Shown: piece by piece, positions 35,229 through 48,796 of the stretch
Numbering within the stretch: position 1 is the first letter of the stretch
Layout of the letters: each line of letters begins with the position of its first letter
Source: Vicinamibacterales bacterium
GTDB taxonomy: Bacteria > Acidobacteriota > Vicinamibacteria > Vicinamibacterales > UBA8438
Length of the DNA: 64,000 nucleotides
NCBI GenBank assembly: GCA_937766455.1
Contig: CALLXD010000066.1
Location: 1 to 64,000, forward strand
Direction of reading: 5' to 3'
Notes under the pieces: model-generated
The model's input: the letters and a program-made list of their open reading frames with translations, nothing else
The model's database searches: none
Told to the model about the DNA's origin: nothing
Made by a program: the position numbers and the translations under genes

Positions 35229-38107
35229 TGCGGACCGCGGCTGCGCAGTTCAGCGACCGACACATTGGACCGGGACCTGACGAGATTGAGGCCATGGTGG
35301 CCGCGGTCGGGGTGGAATCGCTCGATGCGCTGATCGACGAGGCGGTGCCGAAGCAGATTCGTCTCACGGAGCCACTGGACGTGCCGGGCCCCGAGACCGA
35401 GCCAGAGTTCCTGGCCCGCATGCAAGCGGTCGGTGCGCGCAACAAGCCCGGACGGCCATTCATCGGTCTCGGCTATTACGGCTGTTTTACCCCCAGCGTC
35501 ATCCTCCGGAACGTGTTCGAAAATCCCGGATGGTACACCCCCTATACGCCCTATCAGGCGGAAGTGGCGCAAGGCCGTCTGGAAGCGCTCCTCAACTTTC
35601 AGACGATGGTGTCCGACCTCACCGGCATGCCAGTAGCCAACGCGTCGCTGCTGGACGAGGCGACTGCAGCCGCCGAAGCGATGGCGCTGTTGCACCGCGC
35701 ACAGACGCGGACGCGGCCAGACGCGAACCGGTTCCTCGTGTCATCCGGCTGTTTTCCGCACACGATCGATGTCGTGCGTGGTCGCGCGGAACCGCTCGGG
35801 ATCAGCATTGACGTCGGGGATCCGTCGTCGTGGTCATTGAGCGGCCCAGACAGCGAGGGCGTATTTGGCGTCCTGTTGCAGTATCCAGCCCAGGACGGCG
35901 AAGTCGCGGCCATCGATGGTCTCATCGAGCAGGCCCATGCGGGGGGTGTCCTCGTGGCGGTCTGCAGCGACCTGTTGGCGCTTACTCTGCTGACTCCACC
36001 GGGCGAACTGGGTGCCGATGTAGTGGTCGGAAATTCGCAGCGGTTCGGCGTGCCGCTGGGTTACGGCGGGCCACATGCGGCGTTTTTCGCGACGCGGACC
36101 GAATTTGCCCGACAGACGCCCGGGCGCATCATTGGATTGTCCGTCGATCGTCACGGGCACGCCGCTTACCGGATGTCACTGCAAACCCGCGAGCAGCACA
36201 TTCGCCGTGAACGGGCGACATCGAACATCTGCACGGCGCAAGCACTGCTGGCCAATATGGCGGGGTTCTTTGCGGTGTATCACGGCCCAGAAGGGCTCCG
36301 GGCGATCGCAGCACGGGTGCACGGATACACGCGGCAACTGGACGAGGGGCTGCGCGCGCTCGGTTGCGCATCGAGGCACACCTGCTTCTTTGACACGCTG
36401 ACGTTGCGTCTGTCGGATGCGGCGCTCTCGTCGATCCGGGCGGAGGCCACCGAGGCCGGGTTGTACTTCCGGTACGTTGGGAATACGGTGGGTATCTCGC
36501 TCGACGAGACCACCACCGATGCTGACGTGCAGGCCATACTGTCGATCGCGGCCGCTGCGGTCGGCCGAGCGGCGCCGACCGTGGTTGACACCGCGGAGTC
36601 GGTCACTCCGAATTGGCCAGAGCCGCTCATCCGACGGTCTGCATTCCTCACGCATCCGGTGTTTCACCGCCATCGGTCGGAAACGCAGATGATGCGGTAC
36701 CTGAAGCAGCTTGAGCGAAAGGACATTGGTCTCGACACGTCGATGATTCCGCTCGGGTCCTGCACCATGAAATTGACCGCGGCGACTCAGATGCGTCCGG
36801 TGAGTTGGCCAGAGTTTTCTTCGGTGCATCCGTTCATGCCAGTGGAGGGCGCCTCCGGCTACCAGGAGCTGTTTCGTGAGTTAGAGGCTTCGCTCTGTGC
36901 CATTACGGGGTTATCGGCGGTGTCCCTACAGCCGAATTCCGGGGCGCAGGGGGAATTTGCCGGGCTCATGGTTATTCGCGCGTATCAGCGGAGCCGTGGC
37001 GCGATGCGGCGCGACGTCGTGCTTATTCCGGCGTCAGCGCACGGGACCAACCCCGCCAGTGCGGCCATGGCCGGCATGCGTGTGGTGATTGTGGCCTGCG
37101 ACGAGCAGGGTAACGTCGACGTGACTGATCTGCGTGCGAAGGCGGAGGCGTATGCAGACACACTTTGCGCCCTGATGGTGACCTACCCGTCAACCCATGG
37201 GGTGTTTGAGGACGCTATCGCAGAAATCTGCGACCTCGTCCATACGCGTGGCGGCCAGGTGTACATGGATGGTGCGAACATGAACGCACAGGTAGGGCTG
37301 ACCAGCCCGGCCGCCATTGGCGCCGACGTCTGCCACATCAACTTGCACAAGACATTTGCGATTCCGCACGGCGGAGGCGGGCCGGGGATGGGGCCAATTG
37401 CCGTGGCGGCGCATTTGGCGCCGTTCCTGCCCGGCCATGCCGTGGTGCCGGTTGGAGGCGAATCGGCGATTCCTGCCATCGCGGCGGCGCCGTGGGGCAG
37501 CGCCAGTATCCTGCTTATCTCGCACGGGTACATGCGGTTGCTGGGCCCCGGTGGGATGACGCGCGCGACCAAGGTCGCGATACTCAACGCCAACTACCTG
37601 AAGGCCCGCCTCGCGCCGCACTTCGACGTGTTGTACACGAGAGCGAACGGACGTGTCGCGCACGAAATGATCTTCGATCTGCGCGCGTTCAAGGCTGGCG
37701 GCGTCACTGAGCTCGACGTCGCGAAGCGGCTCATGGATTATGGGTTTCACGCGCCCACGGTATCGTTCCCGGTGCCGGGGACGATGATGGTCGAGCCCAC
37801 CGAGAGCGAGTCGCGAGAGGAGTTGGATCGTTTCTGCGAGGCGTTGATCGCGATACGCGGCGAGATCCAAGCGGTGGTCGATGGGCATGCGGACCCCGTG
37901 GACAACCCCTTGAAGAACGCCCCGCACACCGCGGCTGAAGCGACCGCGGATACCTGGTCCCACTCCTACACCCGCGAGCGGGCGGTCTATCCGACCCGCT
38001 TCGTCCGGGAACACAAGGTCTGGCCAACGGTTGGCCGAATCAACGATGCGCACGGCGATCGCCACTTGATTTGTAGCTGTCCGCCGGTGGACAGCTACCA
38101 GGACTAG
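35228..38107 (+). CDS. gcvP: Glycine dehydrogenase (decarboxylating), P-protein
   Basis: This 959-residue PLP enzyme removes CO2 from glycine. It is the long single-chain form, with both halves of the split GcvPA/GcvPB type. Landmarks are FIGLGYYGCFTPSVILRNVF, the mid-protein IPLGSCTMKLTAATQMRPVS, and the PLP lysine in HINLHKTFAIPHGGGGPGMG. The start is the GTG at 35228 overlapping the gcvH stop; the usual R(H)IGP follows at DRHIGPGPDEI. A 10-base-pair hairpin (38073-38098) is embedded in its last codons. The L-protein (lipoamide dehydrogenase) is not in the window. Confidence 0.96.
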   Translation: MRTAAAQFSDRHIGPGPDEIEAMVAAVGVESLDALIDEAVPKQIRLTEPLDVPGPETEPEFLARMQAVGARNKPGRPFIGLGYYGCFTPSVILRNVFENPGWYTPYTPYQAEVAQGRLEALLNFQTMVSDLTGMPVANASLLDEATAAAEAMALLHRAQTRTRPDANRFLVSSGCFPHTIDVVRGRAEPLGISIDVGDPSSWSLSGPDSEGVFGVLLQYPAQDGEVAAIDGLIEQAHAGGVLVAVCSDLLALTLLTPPGELGADVVVGNSQRFGVPLGYGGPHAAFFATRTEFARQTPGRIIGLSVDRHGHAAYRMSLQTREQHIRRERATSNICTAQALLANMAGFFAVYHGPEGLRAIAARVHGYTRQLDEGLRALGCASRHTCFFDTLTLRLSDAALSSIRAEATEAGLYFRYVGNTVGISLDETTTDADVQAILSIAAAAVGRAAPTVVDTAESVTPNWPEPLIRRSAFLTHPVFHRHRSETQMMRYLKQLERKDIGLDTSMIPLGSCTMKLTAATQMRPVSWPEFSSVHPFMPVEGASGYQELFRELEASLCAITGLSAVSLQPNSGAQGEFAGLMVIRAYQRSRGAMRRDVVLIPASAHGTNPASAAMAGMRVVIVACDEQGNVDVTDLRAKAEAYADTLCALMVTYPSTHGVFEDAIAEICDLVHTRGGQVYMDGANMNAQVGLTSPAAIGADVCHINLHKTFAIPHGGGGPGMGPIAVAAHLAPFLPGHAVVPVGGESAIPAIAAAPWGSASILLISHGYMRLLGPGGMTRATKVAILNANYLKARLAPHFDVLYTRANGRVAHEMIFDLRAFKAGGVTELDVAKRLMDYGFHAPTVSFPVPGTMMVEPTESESREELDRFCEALIAIRGEIQAVVDGHADPVDNPLKNAPHTAAEATADTWSHSYTRERAVYPTRFVREHKVWPTVGRINDAHGDRHLICSCPPVDSYQD

Positions 38108-38150
38108 CGTCCTGTTGCCGTGTCGTCACAGGCGCCGCGACCGCGGCGCC
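38073..38150 (+). terminator. Hairpins at the 3' end of the gcv operon
   Basis: A perfect stem GTAGCTGTCC-GCCGGT-GGACAGCTAC lies at 38073-38098 inside the last gcvP codons. A second, GGCGCCGCG-AC-CGCGGCGCC, lies at 38131-38150, and a weaker one (GGCGCCC/GGGCGC) near 38203-38224. None has a T-tract, so Rho-dependent or processing roles fit better than a classical terminator. Confidence 0.4.
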
Positions 38151-38287
38151 CCCGCGTGCGGGCAGTGTTGTGGCCGTCGGGTGACCTGCGCGCTCGTTCG
38201 CGAGGCGCCCTTTCGTGGGCGCTCCGGCCGCGAGAGGGTACGATGGAGGGCGCCGACGATAGCCCCCTGTCTTCGGCACGACACGAC

Positions 38288-39877
38288 ATGATGCGCGTCC
38301 TGACTACGGTTCAGATGCAGGCAGCAGACCGCGCCGCGATCGACACGGCGGGTATCCCGTCGATCGTGCTGATGGAAAACGCGGGTCGGCAAGTCGTGGC
38401 CGCCATGGAGCGGCAGATCCCGGACCTGTATGACCAGCGGATCGCGGTCGTGTGCGGCAAGGGCCATAACGGCGGCGACGGCTTCGTCGTCGCGCGGCTC
38501 CTGGCCACTGGTGGCGCTGAGGTCTCAGTGTGTCTCGCGGTTCCAGAGACGGCCGTACGCGGCGATGCCCGCCTGACCCTCACCGCGCTCCGCGCGCTGG
38601 ATCTCGACGTCACCACGGCGGCCGAGCCGGACGCCTGGGCCGCGTGCGTCTCCCAGATCGCGCAGGCGGATCTCATCGTGGATGCGTTGTTCGGTACCGG
38701 GTTGTCCAGGCCCCTCACCGGTCACTGGGCGGACGTCGTCCACGGACTCAACGCCACCGGGGTCCCCATCGTGTCTGTCGACCTGCCCTCTGGTCTGTCG
38801 GCGGACACGGGGGCGATCATCGGGGCCACGGTCGACGCCACGTTGACAGTCACGCTCGGTGCGCCAAAAGTGCCGCTGCTGGTGCCTCCGGCCGCCACCA
38901 GGGTCGGGGTGCTGGCGGTGGCGGACATCGGCATTCCTGAGTCGGCCATCGACACGGTCTCTGGACCTCGCACTGAGGTCATCACCACGGAGTGGGCACG
39001 CGAACAGATTGAGCCGAGACCGGACGAACTCCACAAGGGGGAATGCGGTCGCGTGCTGATCGTGGCCGGGTCGACCGGCAAGACCGGCGCAGCCCGGTTG
39101 GCGGGTGCGGGCGCCCTACGGTCAGGGGCGGGGTTGGTGACGGTCGCCACGCCGCGCATCTGCCAGGACGTCGTCAGCGCGCTGATGCCCGAATACATGA
39201 CGGTGGGGCTCGACTCGACGCCCGCGGGCATGGTTGTCGTATCGGCGGTGGACGCCGTGCTCGCGGAGCGGTGTGATGTCCTGGCCATCGGCCCCGGACT
39301 GGGTCAGGGCCCAGAGGTCCGGGAGGCGGTCCGTGCGCTCGTCGCGCGGTCGACGGTGCCACTCGTGTTGGACGCCGACGCGATCAACGCATTCATCGAC
39401 GATCCACAGGCGCTCGTGGGCGGGAGTGGTCGCGACGTGATCGTGACGCCACACCCTGGTGAGATGGCACGTCTGACCGAGCACACCATTGAGTACGTGC
39501 AGGAGCACCGCCTGGAGGTGGCTCGAGAGCTCGCGACATCGCAACAGCTGTATGTCGTGCTCAAAGGCGCGCGTACGCTCGTAGCGGCCCCTGACGGTGG
39601 GGTGCTGATCAACGTGACGGGTAATCCGGGAATGGCGACCGGAGGAACCGGTGACGTGCTCACCGGCGTCGTAGCGGCCTGGTTGGCCCAGGGGCTGGAC
39701 GCACAGGCCGCCTGTGGTCTGGCGGTGCATCTCCACGGGCTGGCGGGCGACCTGGCGGCTGACGTGCATGGGGAGGTGGGCATGATCGCGAGCGATCTTG
39801 CCGGTCAACTGGGAGCGGCGGTGCAGCGCCTGACCGCTGACCACGCCAGCCCTCTTGGTGTCGCCGGGGCGCCATGA
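38288..39877 (+). CDS. nnr: Bifunctional NAD(P)H-hydrate epimerase/dehydratase
   Basis: This 529-residue metabolite-repair enzyme has an N-terminal epimerase (YjeF_N; NAGRQVVAAME, GKGHNGGDGFVVARLL, DALFGTGLSRPL, SVDLPSGLSADTG) and a C-terminal ADP/ATP-dependent dehydratase (GRVLIVAGSTGKTGAARLAG, DADAINAF, TPHPGEMARL, GNPGMATGGTGDVLTG). It restores hydrated NADH and NADPH. The start is ATG-ATG at 38288/38291; the upstream open frame is not conserved-looking. The stop overlaps tsaE (ATGA), a common bacterial neighbour. Confidence 0.96.
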   Translation: MMRVLTTVQMQAADRAAIDTAGIPSIVLMENAGRQVVAAMERQIPDLYDQRIAVVCGKGHNGGDGFVVARLLATGGAEVSVCLAVPETAVRGDARLTLTALRALDLDVTTAAEPDAWAACVSQIAQADLIVDALFGTGLSRPLTGHWADVVHGLNATGVPIVSVDLPSGLSADTGAIIGATVDATLTVTLGAPKVPLLVPPAATRVGVLAVADIGIPESAIDTVSGPRTEVITTEWAREQIEPRPDELHKGECGRVLIVAGSTGKTGAARLAGAGALRSGAGLVTVATPRICQDVVSALMPEYMTVGLDSTPAGMVVVSAVDAVLAERCDVLAIGPGLGQGPEVREAVRALVARSTVPLVLDADAINAFIDDPQALVGGSGRDVIVTPHPGEMARLTEHTIEYVQEHRLEVARELATSQQLYVVLKGARTLVAAPDGGVLINVTGNPGMATGGTGDVLTGVVAAWLAQGLDAQAACGLAVHLHGLAGDLAADVHGEVGMIASDLAGQLGAAVQRLTADHASPLGVAGAP

Positions 39878-40338
39878 ACGAGCGCCTGGTGAGTCAATCC
39901 GAGGACGAGACCGCTGGTTTCGCGGCTGATTTGGCTCGTCGCCTGGACCCGGGCGCGGTGGTGCTGCTCTATGGCCAGCTCGGCGCTGGCAAGACGGCAT
40001 TCGTGCGCGGTTTCGTGCGGGGCCGCGGCGTGGCGGCGGATGAAGTGAGCAGCCCCACCTTCACACTCATTCAAGAGTATGGCGGGGGGGCGGTGTACCA
40101 CGTCGACCTGTACCGACTGCAACCAGCGGAGGTCGACGACCTGGGTCTTGAGGAACTGCCAGAGAGCGGGGGCCTGCTCTGTATCGAGTGGGCCGACCGT
40201 CTGCCGCGTCCGTTTCGCGGGGCGGTATCGGTCCGTATTACGGATCAGGGCCGTGACGTGCGCGAGATCGTCATCACTGACGAGAGCCGACCGGCTCCCG
40301 CGGACGATCATCCGGTATCTAGCGCCAGCCGAACCTGA
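39874..40338 (+). CDS. tsaE: tRNA threonylcarbamoyladenosine biosynthesis ATPase TsaE
   Basis: This 154-residue P-loop ATPase is required, with TsaB, TsaC and TsaD, for the t6A37 modification of ANN-decoding tRNAs. The Walker A GQLGAGKTAFVRG, the SSPTFTLIQEY segment and VYHVDLYRL and CIEWADRLP are family signatures. Its start overlaps the nnr stop. It converges on guaB, leaving three bases between stop codons. Confidence 0.95.
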   Translation: MNERLVSQSEDETAGFAADLARRLDPGAVVLLYGQLGAGKTAFVRGFVRGRGVAADEVSSPTFTLIQEYGGGAVYHVDLYRLQPAEVDDLGLEELPESGGLLCIEWADRLPRPFRGAVSVRITDQGRDVREIVITDESRPAPADDHPVSSASRT

Positions 40339-40341
40339 GCG

Positions 40342-44823
<4,482 letters not shown>

Positions 44824-45102
44824 CAGTTGACGGGCCGATCAGCGTGAATGCCAGACGGGGCCGGTTCGCGCGATTGAGGTGGACGGGGCGCTGCTCCAGG
44901 CAGCAAGGAACCGATACCCGTACTTCGGTACGGCCCGTGGCAGAGGGGGCAGGCGACAGAACTCACGTCGGTAGTCCGTTCGCGGCAGGTTCGTCGGCAT
45001 AGCGCCGGCCTCCCAGAATGACGTCTACCGTACGATTGTAGAAAAGGGGTCTGAACTTCGTCAAGGGCGGCCGCAGCAAGGCGCCGCTGACCGGGGATGG
45101 GG

Positions 45103-45999
45103 TCAGTTTGCCGCCTGCGAGCGTGGCTCGGACCCCAGTTGCAGCGGATTGATCGGGGTCCCGTTGACCCAGACTTCGTAGTGCACGTGGATGCCGGTGG
45201 CCCGACCGGTGGCGCCGGCATACCCGATGACTTCGCCCCGGGAGACAACGTCCCCGGCCTTGGCAGCGAATTGCGACAGGTGCCCGTATCGAGTGACGAG
45301 CCCGAATCCATGCGTGATTTCGATGAGGTTGCCAAAGGCTCCGCTCGCGGCCGCCGAGTCGACGGTCCCGTCGGCCGTCGCAAAGACCGGTTGACCGACG
45401 CCGGTGGAAATATCGACCGCAGGATGGAACGAGCGTTCGCCGGTGAACGGGTCGGGGCGATACCCGTAGCGCCCGGTGACCCGTCCATCTGACGGGAGGT
45501 TGATGGGCGTCGCGGCCGCAAACGCCTGCTGGTGATCGACACCGGCACTCGCCATGCTGAGCTGACCATCGAGCATGTTCAGCAGATCGCGCAGGAGGTT
45601 GAACGTCTCGGTCGGCGAACTCAGTGCGACCGAACGCAGGGCTTGCGCGGTGTCGTCACGCGCGTTGTCGGGCAGGCGTCCCATCGCCCGGCGAACTCGG
45701 GGATCGACAATGGAGTGATCCCGGAGTTCCATCATTGCGAGCTGGAGCCCGCTGATTCCGGCGGACAGGTCTGCGGATGCGGTCCGATACCCCGCATTTT
45801 CCACCTCGAGGGTGGCATTCTGCAGTTGCAAGTGATCGATGCGCGCGGTGGCGGCTCGGCGAGTCTGCACGGTCCATCCGACCGGCAGCGCCAAGACAGC
45901 CAGCATCACGACCACGGTCGGCCGCACCGCCAGCGTGAAGCGGCGAATGACCCCCGTGGAGCGGTCTGCGACGATGAGGGAGTAGCGCTTTGGCAACAT
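45103..45999 (-). CDS. Membrane-anchored M23-family metallopeptidase
   Basis: This 298-residue protein has one membrane helix near residue 30 (VVVMLAVLALPVGW), a coiled coil (DHLQLQNATLEVENAGYRTA) and a C-terminal LytM/M23 domain with the zinc motifs FHPAVDIST (HxxxD) and IHVHYEVWVNG (HxH), plus GYRPDPFTGERSFH. It cleaves peptidoglycan cross-bridges or acts as a regulatory hydrolase or activator. The start at 45999 (MLPKRYSLIVADRSTG) is more typical than the ATG nine codons earlier. It is upstream of secA on the same strand, with a 279-base spacer containing a UUCG-type hairpin (44918-44933). Confidence 0.9.
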   Translation of the reverse strand: MLPKRYSLIVADRSTGVIRRFTLAVRPTVVVMLAVLALPVGWTVQTRRAATARIDHLQLQNATLEVENAGYRTASADLSAGISGLQLAMMELRDHSIVDPRVRRAMGRLPDNARDDTAQALRSVALSSPTETFNLLRDLLNMLDGQLSMASAGVDHQQAFAAATPINLPSDGRVTGRYGYRPDPFTGERSFHPAVDISTGVGQPVFATADGTVDSAAASGAFGNLIEITHGFGLVTRYGHLSQFAAKAGDVVSRGEVIGYAGATGRATGIHVHYEVWVNGTPINPLQLGSEPRSQAAN

Positions 46000-46254
46000 C
46001 CAGTTCGAGAACAGCACGACGAGCAAAATCCCCGAACTTTACCATGGAAATGGTGTGAAGCCCAACAGCAATGTTCCAGCGGGGTGGTCCCTGAACTCGA
46101 ATGCGCTCAATGACATCCCGGCCACTTGCGGTCAGGCTCCCCGGTCGGGCGCCTCCTGCGGGTGGGCCGCCGCCGCGATGGTTCGTCACGCTGGTTTCCC
46201 GTTGGCGAGGGCCTGGTGGCGGTATCAGGCGGGCCCTGGGCCCGGTGTCGGCCC

Positions 46255-46418
46255 TAGCAGCCCGTGGTGAAAGCCCCGCTGCATTCGACCGGCGCCGAAT
46301 CCGACCGAGCTGCGTTGTTCATCGGTCAAATACTGCCGGTATTTTCCCTCTTCTCGCCTTGCTCGGCCGGTCCGGCGCCGTTCTCGGTGCGACACGGGAC
46401 TTTCACCACGGGCTGCTA
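46255..46418. repeat. Palindromic repeat family B, copy 1
   Basis: The 164-base element has terminal arms of 24 bases differing at one position: TAGCAGCCCGTGGTGAAAG at the left and its complement at the right. Inner blocks (GACCGGCGCCGAATCCGACC on the left, GGCCGGTCCGGCGCCG on the right) also pair. The arms and inner blocks recur in the copy at 48693-48796, so this is a dispersed element with REP-like architecture. Confidence 0.85.
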
Positions 46419-46556
46419 GGGCTCCACTATCCCTCGTGCTACCGACGATAGCGAGTCCACGATTGACGACAAGTCGTGGCGCCGGCGTGTGGCGGAGCCG
46501 TCAACAGCGTAGCCGTTGGCGTAGTGTTTCACCCGCGTCAGTAGTGCTTGACATTA

Positions 46557-46585
46557 TTGACTCGTAAGCGTCGCGGAGGTACTCT
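46557..46585 (+). promoter_or_regulatory. Candidate promoter of the small basic protein
   Basis: TTGACT (46557-46562) and TACTCT (46580-46585) are separated by 17 bases, 125 bases before the ATG. The region is AT-richer than its surroundings, which supports a promoter. Confidence 0.35.
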
Positions 46586-46710
46586 TTGGCATTACTTGGA
46601 CGGTATTACCTTTTACAGCCGGCCTTTCGCAAGCGTCGCCTCCTGGACGTGACGCTGACCCGGTTCGTTCCACCACCTCGTTACTAGAAGTGAAAGGGGT
46701 CGCGCAGACC

Positions 46711-46959
46711 ATGGAAGCCATTATCGACAACCTGAAGGCGGAGCGGGCAGCGTTGCTGTCTGGGCTCGCCAAGATTGAAGCGGCCCTGGCCGCGTTGACG
46801 GGCGGGACCACCGCGGCTGCGCCGGCACGGGTGGCTGCTGGAACGGCGGCCCCAGCGCGCCGCCGTCGTCGCAAGATGACGGACGAGCAGAAGCGGGCCA
46901 TTTCAGCCCGTATGAAGAAGTCCTGGGCTGCTCGCAAGCGCCGGGCCGCTCGCCAGTAG
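46711..46959 (+). CDS. Small basic coiled-coil protein (paralogue 1)
   Basis: This 82-residue protein is not recognised as a named family. Residues 1-32 form an amphipathic coiled coil (IIDNLKAERAALLSGLAKIE). An Ala-rich linker follows, then a basic end (RRRRRKMTDEQKRAISARMK, then KSWAARKRRAARQ). Charge and layout suggest a nucleic-acid-associated or nucleoid-type protein. GAAAGGGG precedes ATG 46711; an in-frame codon at 46690 is less likely. A second copy with the same layout lies at 51141-51360. Confidence 0.75.
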   Translation: MEAIIDNLKAERAALLSGLAKIEAALAALTGGTTAAAPARVAAGTAAPARRRRRKMTDEQKRAISARMKKSWAARKRRAARQ

Positions 46960-47232
46960 CACGCCACTGTTGTGCGATGGACGTGGGCGATCGGCCCGCG
47001 TCCGTCATTCCTCCCTCGACTCCGTCCCTCCTTTCGTCTTCCCTGATTCTGTTACGACCGTCCACGTGCCCTGTGACGGAAACGGGGCCGTCGCGTGCGA
47101 CCTGCCGGGTGCGTCCTAGCGATGCGCCTGACACGACACGGCGCACCGAATCTGGCAGAATGCCGCGAATGCTACCACCTTCGCTGTTCCACTAATCCGG
47201 TCAGCCGAGTCAGCCGGACCGACGAGAACACG

Positions 47233-48695
47233 ATGCATCCACTCAAGGAAGCGATTCGCGCGGAGACGCGACGTCAGTTCTTCGGTACCGCCGCCACAGG
47301 TATCGGGGGTCTCGCGCTCGCCACCCTGCTGCCAACTGACGCGTTCGCGTTGTCCCGAGGCCACGGCATGGTCGGGGGGCTACCATCGCTGCCGCATTTC
47401 GCCCCGCGGGCCAAGCGGTGCATCTATCTCCACATGTCTGGTGCCCCTCCGCAAATGGACCTGCTCGACTACAAGCCGAAGATGCAGGATTGGTATGGGA
47501 AGGAGCTACCCGAGTCGATTCGACGGGGCAGCTGACGCCGATGTTGTCGGGGCAGGCACGCTTCCCGGTCGCACCGTCGGTGTTCCGCTTCTCACAGCAC
47601 GGGCAGAGTGGTGCCTGGTTTTCCGAACTGCTCCCCCATACCGCGAGCATGGCGGACGATTTGGCGGTGATTCGCTCGATGCACACCGATGCGACCGAGC
47701 ACGAGCCGGGCATCACGTTTCTCCAAACGGGTCGCCAGAGCCCTGGGCTACCGTCTATCGGGTCCTGGTGCTCGTACGGCCTTGGCAGCATGAACGACAA
47801 TTTGCCAACCTTCGTCGTCATGAACGCGGAGCGCAGTCATCCGCGCGCGGGGGTTCCGGCCATGTCCGACAATCTGTGGAGCGCCGGGGGCCTGTCGCCG
47901 GCCCACGCCGTGGTCGGGCTGCGCACCGGATGTGACCCCGTGCGGTATCTCAAGAATGCGGACGGCGTGTCGCCCGCCGTCCGCCGCTCGATGCTGGACG
48001 GCTTGGGTGACATGCACCCGCTACCGCAGGAACCGACCGGCGATCCAGAGACCCTCGCCCGCATCGAGCAGTCTGAGACGGCGTTCAAGCTGCAATCAGC
48101 GGTACCCGAGCTGACGGATCTCTCGAGCGAGCCCGACAGCACGTTCGAGCGGTGGGGTGAAGAAGCCAAACACGCGGGAAAATTTCAGAACGCAGCGCTC
48201 ATGGCGAGACGACTCGTCGAGCGCGGTGTGCGCTTCGTCCAGATCTACCACCGAGGCTGGGATGTCCATGCATTCGCGCCGCAGGTCTTGCCAGCGCAGG
48301 CGCGTGACGTTGACCGCGCGGCGTGGGCTCTCATTGAGGATCTCAAAGAGCGAGGCCTCTTCGATGAGACATTGGTCATCTGGGGAGGCGAGTTTGGTCG
48401 GACCATGTATGCACAGGGCCGGTTGACGCCCACCGAGTATGGCCGGGACCACCACCCGCGGTGTTTCAGTGTGTGGATGGCGGGAGGCGGAGTGAAGGGA
48501 GGGACCGTCTACGGCGAGACCGATGACTTTTCCCACAACATCGTCAAGGACCCGGTGCACATCCGTGACTTCCAGGCGACGATCCTGCACCTGTTCGGTA
48601 TCGACCACGAGCGTTTCACGCACACCCATCTCGGCCTTGAGGCACGACTGACCGGGTCAGGCCCGGCGCGCGTCGTGCACGGGGTCGTGGCCTAG
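47233..48695 (+). CDS. DUF1501 Tat-exported protein (one frame break)
   Basis: About 487 residues after repair. The N-terminus (ETRRQFFGTAATGIGGLALA) is a twin-arginine signal, so a folded protein is exported. The sulfatase-like DUF1501 body follows: YLHMSGAPPQMDLLDYKPKM, FSELLPHTASMADDLAVIRS, VQIYHRGWDVHAF and VIWGGEFGRTMYAQG. The first frame stops after SIRRGS at 47533; adding one G to the four-G run at 47525-47528 joins it to QLTPMLSGQARFPVAP. Usually a DUF1549/DUF1553 cytochrome-like gene accompanies DUF1501; none is here. The TAG stop is the first triplet of palindrome B copy 2. Confidence 0.88.
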
Positions 48696-48796
48696 CCGCC
48701 CGTGGTGAACGTCCCGCCGCGCACCGAGACCGGCGCCGGACCGGCCGAACGGCAGCCTGTGATGACGTGCTCGCGGGACTTCACCACGGGCGGCTA
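48693..48796. repeat. Palindromic repeat family B, copy 2, between convergent genes
   Basis: The 104-base element has arms TAGCCGCCCGTGGTGAA... (48693-48717) and the complement at 48773-48796, with one extra base on the left. Its outer triplets are TAG on each strand and serve as the stop codons of both convergent genes, DUF1501 and DUF368. It probably folds into a long hairpin at both transcript ends. Confidence 0.88.

Larger units (their letters stand above)
46000..46710. other. Intergenic region with a palindromic repeat and a promoter
   Basis: These 711 bases hold no supported gene. They contain one copy of palindrome family B (46255-46418) and a promoter-like pair at 46557-46585 for the small basic protein. 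The part 46440-46700 is less GC-rich than its surroundings. The remaining open frames are shadows. Confidence 0.55.

Noticed and set aside
44826-45050. Small zinc-ribbon protein (CPLCHG) between secA and the M23 gene
   Set aside because: Only one Cys pair is present, the frame has no start of its own, and it extends into the M23 gene as a shadow.
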